Source: Tenebrio molitor
Taxonomy: Eukaryota > Arthropoda > Insecta > Coleoptera > Tenebrionidae
Assembly (NCBI RefSeq): GCF_963966145.1
Contig: NC_091047.1
Span: forward strand, 27,280,001 to 27,344,000
Direction: 5' to 3'
Length of the DNA: 64,000 nucleotides
Each line of letters starts with the position of its first letter. The first letter of the stretch is position 1. Shown here piece by piece: positions 1 through 13,000 of the stretch. Made by a program: the position numbers and the translations under genes. The notes under the pieces are model-generated. The model searched no databases and was not told where the DNA came from. It saw nothing but the letters and a program-made list of their open reading frames with translations.

Positions 1-1149
1 GAGTATGTATTTTATGAAAGTCACACCACCAACTTTTTACAGTTCGTTAATTTTAAGGGTGGGTACACTAACAAAATATGTCTATTTTTTTCTGATTACG
101 TAACAATGAAAATTTTGACAATATGACAATACATATGGACAACATATTTAAAGCTTTCGTTTTGTTAGTCCGTTTTTGCAAAACCACTTTCATTTGAATT
201 TACCCACGACATTCCCAATTTAGCCAGCGTTGATAATGTTAATTAGCGTTTCACAACTGGAGTTTCATAAACATTTATTTTTTCATCAAGAATGTTTCGA
301 CTTTATCTATTCCAATAATTATGCGGAATATGTAGATACACGTGCTTATTAAAAGTAAAATTCTTAATGACACAGTCCGTATCTCCGCTGTATCAAAACG
401 AAATTAATTACGAATCTGGGGACACAATTATCGTGTGATTAATTATTATCGTCTAAACTTTACCAAAATCGAAAAATGACATCATTTTGGTAGATAAAAT
501 ATTTTTGCGATTTTTTATTGCCATTAGTTAAGACAACTTTTCGATCTATTTTTAGAACGGCGTATTGATAGGAGTGATTTAGTACGGGTCGTGGCATTAA
601 TGTAAAAATAACTGATACCGACCACAAAAATTTTCGTCCAGTGCAAATTCCAAACGCGTGATGAAATTTTTTCGAAATTGGAAATTTGTGTAATTTCATT
701 CAGTTTTTAATCAAAACGGATCCGCGTGCTGCGGCACAATAAAGCCGCGTTCGAATTTATTTCTAATTAATGTATTTCGTTTATTCCCATGTAAATGACA
801 AATATAAACGCTAACCTGATTTCCATAATTATTAATTAATTAAACTGTAATGGTATGCGCAAATGTAAATTTATCCGCAACATGATTTCTGCATGGCACA
901 TTAAAATAAATTGTCCACAAAATTATCATTATGGTAATTTATGCTTATGAGGTCAAATCAGTAAAGCGAGATAATCATAATTAATTGTGAATTCCGGTGG
1001 TACTACAGTCCGGTATCCCTGTCAGCAACACGTGACCGACGACAGGGTCGTCGTATTAACGCTGCTGCAGCTGTTACAATTCGTTCCAACACAGAACGGA
1101 CCCAACGCAACTGCACTTCCACAGTTCTATATTTCCCATACTGCATAGA

Positions 1150-1235
1150 TTTCTATTGCGCGATTATTTTTTAAGGACGCTTTTTGCCTCTACGGCAAAT
1201 GGCTGAAACGTGACCTTGAGGCTTCACTTTTCTCG
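1150..1235 (+). repeat. Dispersed repeat copy
   Basis: Shares GGCAAATGGCTGAAACGTG then ACCTTGAGGCTTCACTTTT with the copies at 22905, 26795 and 55351. It contains TGACCTTGA, an FTZ-F1/ERR-like half site read in reverse. Confidence 0.5.
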
Positions 1236-2896
1236 GTGCTAGAGTACGGTAAACATACAAGTTCCGCATGGCTGTGGCAATTTATAAATAGCAAGCAGAA
1301 ATTTTCACGGTGTGCATGTGCATAAATGGTGAAACAACATTATTTTCATCTTTCCGAGTTATGCTAATAAACGCAACGCAGTCGAGAGAACACACCTGTA
1401 ATTAATAATTTCTTTGTTTTAGCCTCACAAGTATGCATAAGTAATGTCGGCGAGATTAGCACAAGTGGCATTAATAATTAGCCATTGTTGTCGGACGGTG
1501 GTGCATAATCTTTTCAATTCAACGTATTTACTCGAGTAAATTACTCGTGCGATTATCGAACGTAATATGAACAAGCGCGAATGATATGGAATCGTTTTAG
1601 ACGGCACATTAGGCTCTAATTAGTTGGTGATTATAAAATTATTATATTGGGTGTTTCGCAAGCTCGCGTTTCCTGCAACCATTCAGTATCTCCGGTTGAT
1701 ACTAATTGCCTTCATTAATTCCTTCCATCTGAACTGGCATCGGCGATTATGAATGCGTAGGTCTGCAATTTTGCATTATTCATCCAGGACAGGTGAACCA
1801 CATCTAATTAACATCATCTAATTACGTAATTAAGCGGATTATTTGCATTGAATCAACTTAACGTAACGCTCAGTTAGCGCTTTTATATCGGAAGTGCGAT
1901 GGTACTGGAAGAGTTCCCGAAATTATGCAGAAAAATGTTTTACGTTAGGTACTTGTCAACTTGTTTATTACGGAAACTTGAGCTGACTTCTTCACCAACC
2001 CACTTTATTTCAAGAGCAGATGTCCCGGATGAAATTGAAAAGCATTATCTCTAAATAAGTTGATAAAGTCCTCCACATACGCGAAGAAGACTCAAAAGGT
2101 ATTGAGATAATTTGTCATGAATGCAGACCTACAGTTGCTTTGCCTCTCAGGTATGAATGCTTTCACTCCCAAATTAATCCAACTACCTGTGTACAATAAA
2201 GCTGGTGGTCAAACTTGTCAAACCATAGGCCATACTTGTCAAAGATTATTTTAACTGGAATTTCCAAAAATGTCGAACGGTTTTCCCCAAGAACATTTAT
2301 TACCTTTAACCTGTGTTTATCCTAGGGACAATTTCAAAGAAGGTCGGCAAATTTTATTTGAGTTTACATTACCACTTTTAAGGATTATTGTGCCGACAAA
2401 GCCATTGAGAAACATTAAATATACAACTAACAAAAATTCCTCTCCCCATGAATGGTTAGTTGTTGAGGACGTTTCGTTGAAGTTCTTTATTTTTATTAAA
2501 TTAAAATTTTTTATTTAGCGAACCTACTCGGACCATTACAGCACCAAGGAACAATTAACATGTCAACCGATAAACACTTGATATACTCGTATATCTTTTC
2601 TTAATTTAAAGATTGGTCGAATCTCCATTAATCTAGCAACAGGAGCAAGTAGAAACTAGAATATTGTTACATCTATCTCCATGATTCCAACGTAACGTTT
2701 TGGTTGTTACTCAAATATTTCATTAAAAGTGACTAAAGGAAACAGTCAAGTATGAAGAGGAGAACAAGAATGTGAGTCGTGTATTGCAAAATAAAACAAA
2801 AACAGTCGAAAACAAGTTCTGTAATAGATTCATTTATTTATGTAGATTATTTTAATACAGTTTATTATTTTTATGTTGTTTTAATAATAACATGTA

Positions 2897-3105
2897 CAGT
2901 TGATGGACAAATAAAACTGGGACAAAAATGACAATCATATAAGTCAAAATTTACAAATTTGCATCGTTTAAATACGGCTTTGTCACAAATAGGTTAACTT
3001 TCGTATGACATATTCTATAGATACTGACAAATATATTGACAATTCAATGGTCTGATTTACATAGATTAAATTTTAAGGGTCCCAGTTTTATTTGTCCACC
3101 GACCG
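2897..3105. mobile_element. 209-bp Tc1/mariner-type MITE
   Basis: Inverted ends resemble CAGTTGATGGACAAATAAAA and its inverse (right end CGGTCGGTGGACAAATAAAA), both continuing into CTGGGAC. TA flanks both sides (2895-2896, 3106-3107). Confidence 0.75.
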
Positions 3106-3308
3106 TACATTAACTTTATTTATTTTTCATGTTTTTATAATGAATTTGCAAAACATTAATTAATTTATTTTCCTGTTGACCTGGACTGCTGCACTTGATC
3201 TCCCGGTAAATTTGTTGAGATTATTCAAAATTTATTATTTCAAAGATATGCAAATCACCCCCGAATATAGGCATCGTCGTTGTTGATTTCTCATAATTGA
3301 ACATATAC

Positions 3309-3360
3309 AGGGTTATTCACGAGGAATAATGGGCCTTACAAAAATTGAAACGCAACCAGT
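3309..3360 (+). mobile_element. Solitary MITE terminus
   Basis: CAGGGTTATTCACGAG followed by GAATAATGGGCC matches the ends of the 15491-15988 element, with a similar GCAACC landmark about 45 bp in. No opposing end was found downstream, so this is a truncated or diverged copy. Confidence 0.5.
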
Positions 3361-6300
3361 TGTGCGCGGATCATTTATATTTATGTATTTAAAAAAAAAT
3401 TAAACATAATGGGTTATGGCTTTTTTAAATTTGACATGAAGTTGACATCTAAATTAATGTAAATTTTTTTAGGTTATTTTTATTTAAACACAAATAGGTG
3501 ATGGATGTCATCTAACGACAACTGACAATTGTCTTAATAAAACCAGTCTTGGATTCATTCAGCAGGTCACCATTATGATTATCTCGCGGTTTCGGAAGTT
3601 AATTTGAACTCGCGCATGCTATTTGTGCAAAACTTTTTTCCTTCTACTGTCTGGACCAAAAAGTCTGCAAGAATTTGTGAGCTGGTCCTTGAACGTTTTT
3701 GTTTGCCCTGACATGCTTTTTTACAATTTAGAATTAAACCTGGTCGTTTTGATTTTTTTCTACAATTGGTTATTGTTTTCATGTGACTGGAGGTTCGCGT
3801 TGTAAAACAATAACACAATAAAACAATAACAAAGTGGCATTTTGTCTTTTTGTACGCCACTGTACTATTTGAATTTTGCTAGCAGCGCCCTTTGTTGTTA
3901 ACAGATTGAAAGCTGACTATCCGTCCGTTTGTTTCTACCTGGCCATTCTATAAGAAAGTATTTCAAAGAAAATTAACTCTTGGGCTAATAAATTTTTGAG
4001 ATAAATTTACAATGGAATAAAAGCCACCCCGCTGTCCTTTTGTTGATAATTTGTTGTTTGTAGTTTTACAGCTCGAGCTTTCAGACTCAAATGGATATAC
4101 CACATTATAATGGTTAAAAACAACTCTTGGTTTTAAGGTTTTAATTTTCTGTAATGTTGTTTACGTGCTAATATATTAAACTCATCTAACCACAAATTTA
4201 ATCGTTTCAAAATCTTCATTTCCAATTTTTTTCTTGTAAAGGAATATGTACTTTGATTTGCTGTTACCATTTGACGGTGCGGTTGATAACAACAAGCCTA
4301 AATAAGATACCATATGGGCACGAACATGCATTATGCATAAAATACGAGTGCCACTCACTAGCTAGGTCATAAAACGACCCATTTTCAAAATATCGAAACC
4401 ATCTGTACTCATTTCGAGGATCTCCCAAATGACCGTGCATTTAGTCGAATATCCCTTATCGCGCAAAGCTCGACTTGATGAAATTTTTTCGGCCGGATTA
4501 AAATTGTGCGCACTCCTCATGTCCGGAATTAATTTCGAGGTTTAATGGGATCGAACTGGGGCTCAAATAACGTGTGGTATTGTCGATTGTGAAAGGATCA
4601 TTTGTGTTTGCAGTCTCATTGTTTACTATACGGTTTACAATAATCGCTCCTCTTGACGTAAACTGTCACTTTGTTATCGATGATAACGGCGAAACAAGGC
4701 CACAGAGGATGCGAAGAACTGGTATCAACAGCTGTGTCTTCGCTGATATTGTGTTTATGTAATGGGTGTTATTGGATTGACAGTAATGACAACTTCAGTA
4801 AATACTGTAGCGGAGCCGGTTGATGTTGAAATGGATATATGAATAATTTAGCATGTAATTTCTGGCGTTGTTTCGGTACTGTTTTATTGGTTGTTTATCA
4901 GAGGGTGTTTCGTCACTTCGTTTGGGACCATCGAATAATAAAAAAATGAGGGGATGTTAACGCTTCGTCACGTCGTAACAATAAAATGGAGCATGCGAGG
5001 TGATAAAATATTCAATTGGAATATCTTTGGCACCCCAGATGTCGACACTAATTACGTAAATCGTCGCCCGAATCGATGTGTTTCGTCACTTTATTTGGCA
5101 CCATCAGGGATATAAAATAAAAACTGTAAAATGTGTGTGTGACGCCAACGATTACTGGTTTTAATCTTCTTTCCGTTATCTAACAATTAATAATGTTTAA
5201 TCTAGTGTATATTTATTTAGCACTTTCATTGATTTATTTCAGTTACAATTTACCAGTTATTAACTATTATTAAATGATGGTAATTGCTTGACCGAAACAC
5301 GTGTAATACAAGAAATACGCTTGACTGAAGCACGACGCATCAACATTCACCTCCTTTCTGATCTCTCTTATAAATAAATCATGGTTTATGGATTTCGTTC
5401 CTAATTAAAATTTGCATTTCATGCCAGTTATAACACTACATGTTGATGTAAAGACTGTGGCATGCAATCAATGCCATAAATCTCGGATGTTCACGAACCA
5501 GAAGATAGACTTTGACGTCTTAACACTAATTTATTGCAACTTTATATTGGATGTTCCTCATCTAGCCATCGACTGATCGCGCGGTCATAAATAATACTTC
5601 TTTGTTGAGATTGCAGGATGGAGTAGAAAGACTCGTAATTTACATGAAAATAATCAAACTTTCTTTTAGAGTGTCGCATTTAAATCGTTTCATTAAAATG
5701 GAGAACATGGGTAGAACAAATAATTTGTGTCATCCGTTTAAGAGAAATGGAGCTTCCAGTAGAATGTCTGTGTTACTCTTCACTTTTCATTCATGTAGTT
5801 CTTATCACTATTAATGGGAGTTTTGAAACTTGTTCCCACATATACTTGTCTATGGCCAATTATTTCGTAAGAGTATGACAGAAGAGGTGATTTATGACAT
5901 CTTGGTAGATGCTACAGGTACTAAATTGATGTGTGGGAAAGTGCTTGAGAGAAATAACCAATAATCTCTTAATCACAAGTTGAATGGTTTATGAGAGTTC
6001 AAGAGTTAATTTTTATTTGGACATTTCAATTTAATGGTACTACCCTTTTCGAATGATTCATTTTCATTATATTTGTTTACAAATATCATCGTCTCGAGGG
6101 TTAATTTGGAAATAATAATCTGCATTGTTGGTTTCTGAAAGATTATTGGTGAAAACTAACCGCTTACTTTCTGGAAAACATCTCTCCCAGAATAATGGTC
6201 ACCTTGTAACTCCTCCCCCATTTACCTATTTAATGTTCTGATTGTTAAAGTGGTGGTAGAGGGTTGTGCAGACGACCAAAATTTTGGAAACTTAGTCTTC

Positions 6301-6963
6301 GTCGATTCTTATTCACTTCTTTGCCAAGTGTTACTGTAAGTGAACATAATTTCTTGTGTTTTATACGGTAGTGTGTGCTATAATACTTGTGATGGCGCCG
6401 GTTAGTGATCAAAAGAATAATCGTTCGTCCAAGAAAAAACGCGGAAATATTGAGGTGTTGATAAATTACTGGAAATTGCGAAGGGTATGAACAAATAATT
6501 TTTTCCGTACTTTGTATCTTCAGTTCATTAAAATTGGTATTATACATTTATTCAAATTAACAAGCCTGCTAAAATGGTTAGAGAAGTGGAAGTAAATGAA
6601 AAATTAATTAATGCTTTAAATGGTCTGAAACGTGCTACCATTCGAGATTCCGTCATTGATTACTAGAAACAGAACAACTCTTGTGAATTTAATTAGAATT
6701 TTAAAGTTTGCAGTGGGTAATTGCTGTGATAACTGCAACAAGCAGACTGGCGCGCCTTTAATTAAAAAATGTTGATAATTAATTGGAGTAAAATCTGTTG
6801 TAAGCAGTTGTAGTGGTAAATGTTACATTTCATTAGCATTTTATTATCCTTATCACTGTTGTATCTGCAATTTTGTGAACTGAATATTCAAAGCAAAAAT
6901 CTCGTACATATTTATGATTGATTTTTATTCTTGGAAAGATGATATTGAGTGATGTTTTTTCAG

Positions 6964-7005
6964 ATGCAAAATGCCCAGCAGCCTCCTGCAACTGAAACAT
7001 TTGAG
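6964..7005 (+). CDS. sbb: sbb short 42-nt exon (MQNAQQPPATETFE)
   Basis: A T-rich tract ending in TTTTTTCAG precedes the exon and GTAAAT follows it. The 42 nt give 14 codons in phase 0 on both sides, so it can join the phase-0 exon at 40931 to read ...ETFE then EVSDVCIG. The first codon is ATG, so it could be an alternative translation start after a 5' UTR exon or simply an internal methionine. Evidence is splice geometry, reading frame and composition only. The distance to the next exon is 33.9 kb. Confidence 0.6.
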
Positions 7006-10000
7006 GTAAATTTCATATAAATTCGGCGAAATTTATTTTCTGTTGCGGTTTTTGACTTCCATTCAGACAACAATAACATTAGATACTCAATACGAACAGC
7101 AACCAATCTGCTTTCAAAGAAATATTTTTATGAAAACATCACCGGTTAAATCACTAAACCAAGTTAATCCAAACAACGACTCGAGTGAAAAATTCATTCA
7201 ACTGAGTTATTTTCGACAATGCCGTAGTATTCCGTAATCGCTTCATTTTACGAGAACACTTGTTTTTCTTCATTTTGTGACAAATTGCCTGCATCAAAAA
7301 TTGGGTGGAACTTAATTCAGTGTTCCCATTCGGGACAAATTACGTAGAATTTGAAATATGTATTGTTGTGCATTAACGTTGTGAGAAATGGGAAATTTCT
7401 CATCTTAAACTGTGAACAATGGGAACTGCGTGACAGGTTGTAAATAATAGTGGATCTTACAAATCTCTTCCACTATATAAAGAGATTACTGTTGTTTAAC
7501 CGTGGGCTAAAAAGAATGCATCTTTAAATTATGGTGGATAACTGGAGAGACGACTCATTTCGGTAATTTTTCATAATCCTACAAAATTAGCGCAATAAAA
7601 ATGTTTTGAGGGGCGATAATATCCAATATGTTCACTCTTTGTTACCCAATAGGGGACTAGCAAAATTGAGTGTCTAAAGTATTTACTTAAATACTTAACG
7701 TAATGAAATGAGTCTGTTTTAACAGAGTACAAACCAAATATAATTATAGAGCATGAACCTCAACTGACAGACTCAAACAAAGTCTGACAGGGTTTTTTGT
7801 AATTCATCCTGGGAATATTTTTCATATTGGAAATATTATTACGATGAATAACAATACCAAATACCTTACGTATCTACAAATGTTTGAGCAGTTTTACATA
7901 AAACGTAGGTAAGGTCAGTAGGTACAAAATATTTAATTTTGTTTAATCGTGATAACACAAGGAACATTATGAGTATGACTGATCATTTCTCAAGTACATA
8001 TTGTTTGTGATAGATTTATTTACAAGGACTTGTCATTAAAGTTAATTACCTTGAGTATGTAGATTTTTAACGATATTTTTATAATCGTATAATTTTGTTA
8101 CAATTTTTTTTTCATTTACATTCTTGTAATATTGCAACTGAGAATTTATCATCACATAATTTAAAAATATTAAATAAATTAGAAAAGCTGACGGGTCTCA
8201 AACATTTTGGAACTTAACCAGCACTAATATAAAATTTACCACTTGTTTCAGAGGGTAATTAACTAAATAATTAGTTAAAGAAGTCACTGTAAAACGGGTT
8301 ATTATGTTTCTTAATTATTAAGGCGGACTCAAACAGAATAGTACTTAATAATTCAGACCAGCCAAACCGTTTACAGTTTTGAATAAATTAAAAGTATTAC
8401 AGAGTTAGAAGCTTTTAAGTTGAAATAATTAAGAAAGCAGTCTATCCCATTAAGTTCAAATTAGGGAGAAGTTTAAGAAAAGGATCGTTACATTTTTTCC
8501 ACATTAAAAATTAATTAAGGTGGAGATTACGTCTAGTCAAACGAAAATGCACCCTGTAGAAGGATAACGGAATTTCTCCATAATGTTTTTTTCTTTTATT
8601 TAAATTAGTTTATAAAATTTAATTGTTAATGACACTCATTTATAGAAATAAATGTAGAGGTATTTGTTATTTTCTCAAAAAAATTGTTATGTAAGGTACC
8701 AATTTTTTTCATTCATCGTTTAGGTAGTAGGAAGGTCTATCAGAAAGAGAAGAAAAAAGTGGGGGTTGTCATTTAAAAAAATTGGTAATGACGTCATAGC
8801 TCAAAAATGGATGACGTCATGAACAAGTGAAGTAACTTAAAATAAGCATTATTAAAAACAAAAATCGACCTGTTTCAGCGTTTTCGGCAAATGTCATTAG
8901 TTTTGAAATTACTGAATTTATTCCATAAGTAATTTCCACACTGTATAATAAATACAGCGTGATCAACAAGGACTGAAGCTGTTGGCAGCAAATGACAGCA
9001 AAATATTCCCAAAGTATGAAAATTTTTTGTGCGTCAGTGTTGGCACCCGCTGCAATTTGTGAATGTCAAAAAATTTAGGTTATGTTACGAGTTGGTAGTT
9101 TTAAAACACGATACGTACAAAACGACCAAAAACAGTATAAAAAGTAATTAGCCGTACTTAATTAAATGGCCCACTGTTTCGATATTCATAAAAGCGACAG
9201 GCCGTGCCCGCATGCCCCTCCTGAGATACAGAAACATGTTGCAGGGATTGGATCTGGGAAAATTTGTAAGGGTGGAACTTTAATTTCTTCTTAAAAATGG
9301 TTAGGCAACTTCCATATGAGATGACAAGCTTCAAGCTTGTACAGTAAGGAAAAGGAATGACGGGATTTTTAATGGTAAGAATTATTAGGCCCTGCATTAA
9401 ACGTGTCCAACAAATAACTTTGGATGCGTGTGTTTTAGATAAGAATCACACCTGTTTGGAGTGAAAGCTTTCGCACTGACTTTCGAGGGTTTTGTTCCAT
9501 TCTACCTCGAACATTCTCGACTGCATCTTCTGTAAGTGTAGATAAGGTTCTACCAGTAGCTTTTGCCTTTTTCCATCACTGGTTTGTAGGTAACGTTGCA
9601 CCAATTTCGTGCAATGCTGCCTAAACGCAACTAAGGTATATAACAACTGGCTCGGGGAACATTTGTTGAAATTGGTGAAATTCATCATCCGTGCTCCGTG
9701 GAATACTACCAACCGTTAGCAGCATCAAAATTTCCAGTCCGAAAGTACACCACACCAATAAAAATGTCTTGTTTTAGTGTAAAAATCATTTTAATAAAAA
9801 AATAGATACAAAAATGACACTTGATTTTGAAGTTTGAATTTGCCCGTCAAAATTGACAACTGAAAATGTAATGCTACCAATTTCAATGAAATTTTCATCA
9901 TGTTGTCATTGTTGCCAACAGCTTCAGTCCTTGTTGATCACTCTGTACAAATGATCCTATAAGAATCGGAAATGGAAAAAGTATTACGAAATCATGTTTT

Positions 10001-13000
10001 TCATTTTGTGTTTACCCAGTCTTTTACAGTGTGACAACATAAATTTTTACCATTGAAGCTTTTTTGCTATCTTTTTTAGTCTTCGAGATATAAGCGAAAA
10101 AACATCAACTTTCAGGGGGCGATTTCAATCCTTAAATATCCATCTCAGTGGCAATTTTTGTGTGAGGGTTTGTGCTTTAATATGGATTACAAAATACATA
10201 ACAAAAAAATTGATCTAGGTTCGAGGGGTAAGGTAACCTTCCCTGTTTAAAAAGAAGATAATTAAAATTTTGCGCTCTCTGAAGGATTATTAATGTAGAT
10301 GTCATAAAATGGAAACCACGCAACGTTGATGTATTTCAAAATAGCCCTAGAAATAACTGTTTGCTAATAGTATCAATATTTCAAAACTTTTTAAGTAATC
10401 TTTAGTGGAGCGCCCGGTTCTGAAAGCTTTGTTGACAGTACAATTACGACGTTGATCAAAGCTTAACGCGGAATCCATAAACATATCAAGCTCTTTGATA
10501 GAATAGACTCACAAGGGAGATTCCTTGAGGCAATATGGAAAGTGTAAAGTGTTAGCATCAAATCGTAATAATTTTGTGATTAATAAATATTATATTTAGT
10601 CGAAACATTAGATATTTCAGCAAAAACCCAACAGGACTGTAAATCAAAATTAAACTGGTTATTATTTTGTGTCATTTCTTGCTTTCTCGAACGTTTTGCT
10701 GATGGCCCAACCGCCGTCGGGGTCGCATCGGGGTGCGGCCAAACCCTCTCCGGTGTCGAATTTTCCGAAGAGATTGCGCAGCTTTGTCGCTTCCGCGTCT
10801 CGATTACGTATACGCAGGGCGTACACCCTTGTAATATCAAAGTTTGTGTCTCCCTTTCGTTGATTATGGAGTCTTACAAACTTCATAAAGGCAACTGAGA
10901 ATCGAGCGCCGGCAGTAGTCTCATTACTTGCCAAAATCACTCCATCAGAGAGGGGTGAATTCCCTTGATGTGCCGTAATCAAGGCAGTGGCGTAATTCGG
11001 GGCCCGAACCGATGCGGGGCGAATGCGGTAATCACTCATAATGAGTCGGGGTGAATTCGTGTACGGCCGCCCAGGGAGGAGATATTGCCATGTAAAAGCC
11101 GACTGACGTAACTCGACAGCTGGGCTTTTTGTACTAACCAACGGAGACCATCTGCTACGAAGATTTTTTACTTGGCAAATCATCCCTGGGCGAAAAATCG
11201 ACGTGATTTATGCCGCGCAGGAATTCGGGGTGGAGATTCCGGTCAGTGCGGGACAATGGAGTCGCGTCTTTGTTGGCCGTAAGGAGCGTAAAAACAAACA
11301 GGGCGGGTGCACCCCCGTGATAATGGATCGAATTTGAAATTATCTCGAAGCGGCACGCTGTCAGAGGGTTGCTCTCCCCTAGTTCGTGTCGCACATGCTT
11401 CAATAAAACAGCCCCATTTAATTATTCAACCACCTAATAACAAGAGTCAAATCAAATTCACTTACCCGTTGATTTACCATCGCATTGATGTTTTACCACC
11501 GTTATGATACTGCAATTACGCCCCGTGGCGTTTAATGGCGGCATCGACGGCTAATTTAGGGCTTTTCGTCCGACTAACTGCCGCCAAACACCGACAGTAT
11601 TACTTTTTCACCCTCTTATCATTTTTATTTTTGAAGGTAGACACATTTCGTTCGATGAAGGTCATAGGTCAACTTGTGTCGGCAACTTAATAATCTCTTT
11701 TACTAGTTGTAAATTGTTCTGGATTTATATTTTGACCAAGATGTTTTCTGTTTTTATGACTCTATGTGAAGTTACTTATTCCAAAAATTTAAGATACATA
11801 ACTATAAGAAAAATCAAAAATATTTCAACTTGCTAGTATGTAATATCCTGGTTGAGTTTTTGATGTAGATAAATTCGGGACCAAATTACTTCTTGTGGAG
11901 GTCGAGGTGAAAACTTCAAAGGATACCAATTTTAAAGCTTACAGTATTTTTTAAAGGTTTTGAAAATGATTTTCGGAAATGTGTACTTCATATTTAAATT
12001 ATTATGTGGAACAGCCCTAGAGGCCTCTTCCTTCTGCATGGTGGTTGGAAAACTATATATCCATCTTGTTAACATTTTCGACCACGGCAATCTACATTAT
12101 CTTGTGAACAGTTTAATTTTTTAATAATCTTAAAAGGGGTTTAGTCCAAGTGTACAAGTTTTAGTAAAAGTTATAGTACCTACAAATCAAACTACTGCTA
12201 TAATGGTAAAGGTCTTGGATTTTCTCGTGGGCTATGAGTCATATCTGTGGAAACGACGAATATCGGTCTAGAGTAGGCACTACAAACCGACCGGAAAACA
12301 TCGTCATTCGTTACGTGAGTGTCGTCTGTCTCTCGTCTATTTCCACGTAAAGTAAACATTTTCAGTTTTCATTTACAGATTTTTCACTGGTTTATCGCTC
12401 CGCCTTCGGGCAGATATTTCCAAGGTCACCTTGGAAGGGTAAACATTCCTGCTTATCGTATTTTTTAAAATGATTGGTTTTGGTGTGTTAATTTCGTTTC
12501 TTAACAATGAATGCGCTTTGTGAGATGCGTTAGCAGGTTTGGTAAAAATCTGAGATACTTTAAGAAAAACATTAGCTAGTTAGTTCACAAATGTCCTAAA
12601 TTGACACTTTTCCATTTTTAACTTGCAAGAGACTCATTTTTTCTAGCTACATATGTTTATTTCTTTTTTATTTACAACGATAACAATTCAAGTCATGTTT
12701 CAATCATCACAAGCTTCTTGTGCATCCATTAGAATGTTCAAAATTTCTTTCTTCGCTTTCCGGAGCGAATGTCGACCACTGATTTTCCTCAACTCCAACT
12801 CTACCAACCTAAACACAACCAAATCAATCAATAATCTTACTTCGTTGCTTCGTAACCATCTCACCTCCCAAACGTGGACAAATCATCTTCAATCCTTTCA
12901 ATCTTGCCGCCAGGTAGTATGCCTGACGTCTCTGGAGAAATTCTCGTCGGTGTGCTTTCCTCTCTCTTGACTAATCCGATGTCTTCATAAAAAGACTCAA

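Larger units (their letters stand above)
1..6963. other. No supported gene; presumably sbb intron or upstream DNA
   Basis: AT-rich sequence holding a dispersed repeat (1150-1235), a MITE (2897-3105), a solitary MITE end (3309) and a pair of direct repeats (TTTCGTCACTT at ~4907 and ~5087, each followed by ...TTTGG-ACCATC). Open frames are short and unlike known proteins. Since the exon at 6964 is entered in phase 0, this is probably the end of an sbb intron. Confidence 0.4.
7006..12699. other. sbb intron, first part
   Basis: Noncoding apart from the relic mariner element (8955-9945) and the GC island (10680-11400). Elsewhere AT-rich, with nothing further recognised. Confidence 0.5.

Noticed and set aside
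4900..5120. Pair of TTTCGTCACTT...ACCATC direct repeats
   Set aside because: Short and imperfect, with no ends or array; noted only in the regional description.
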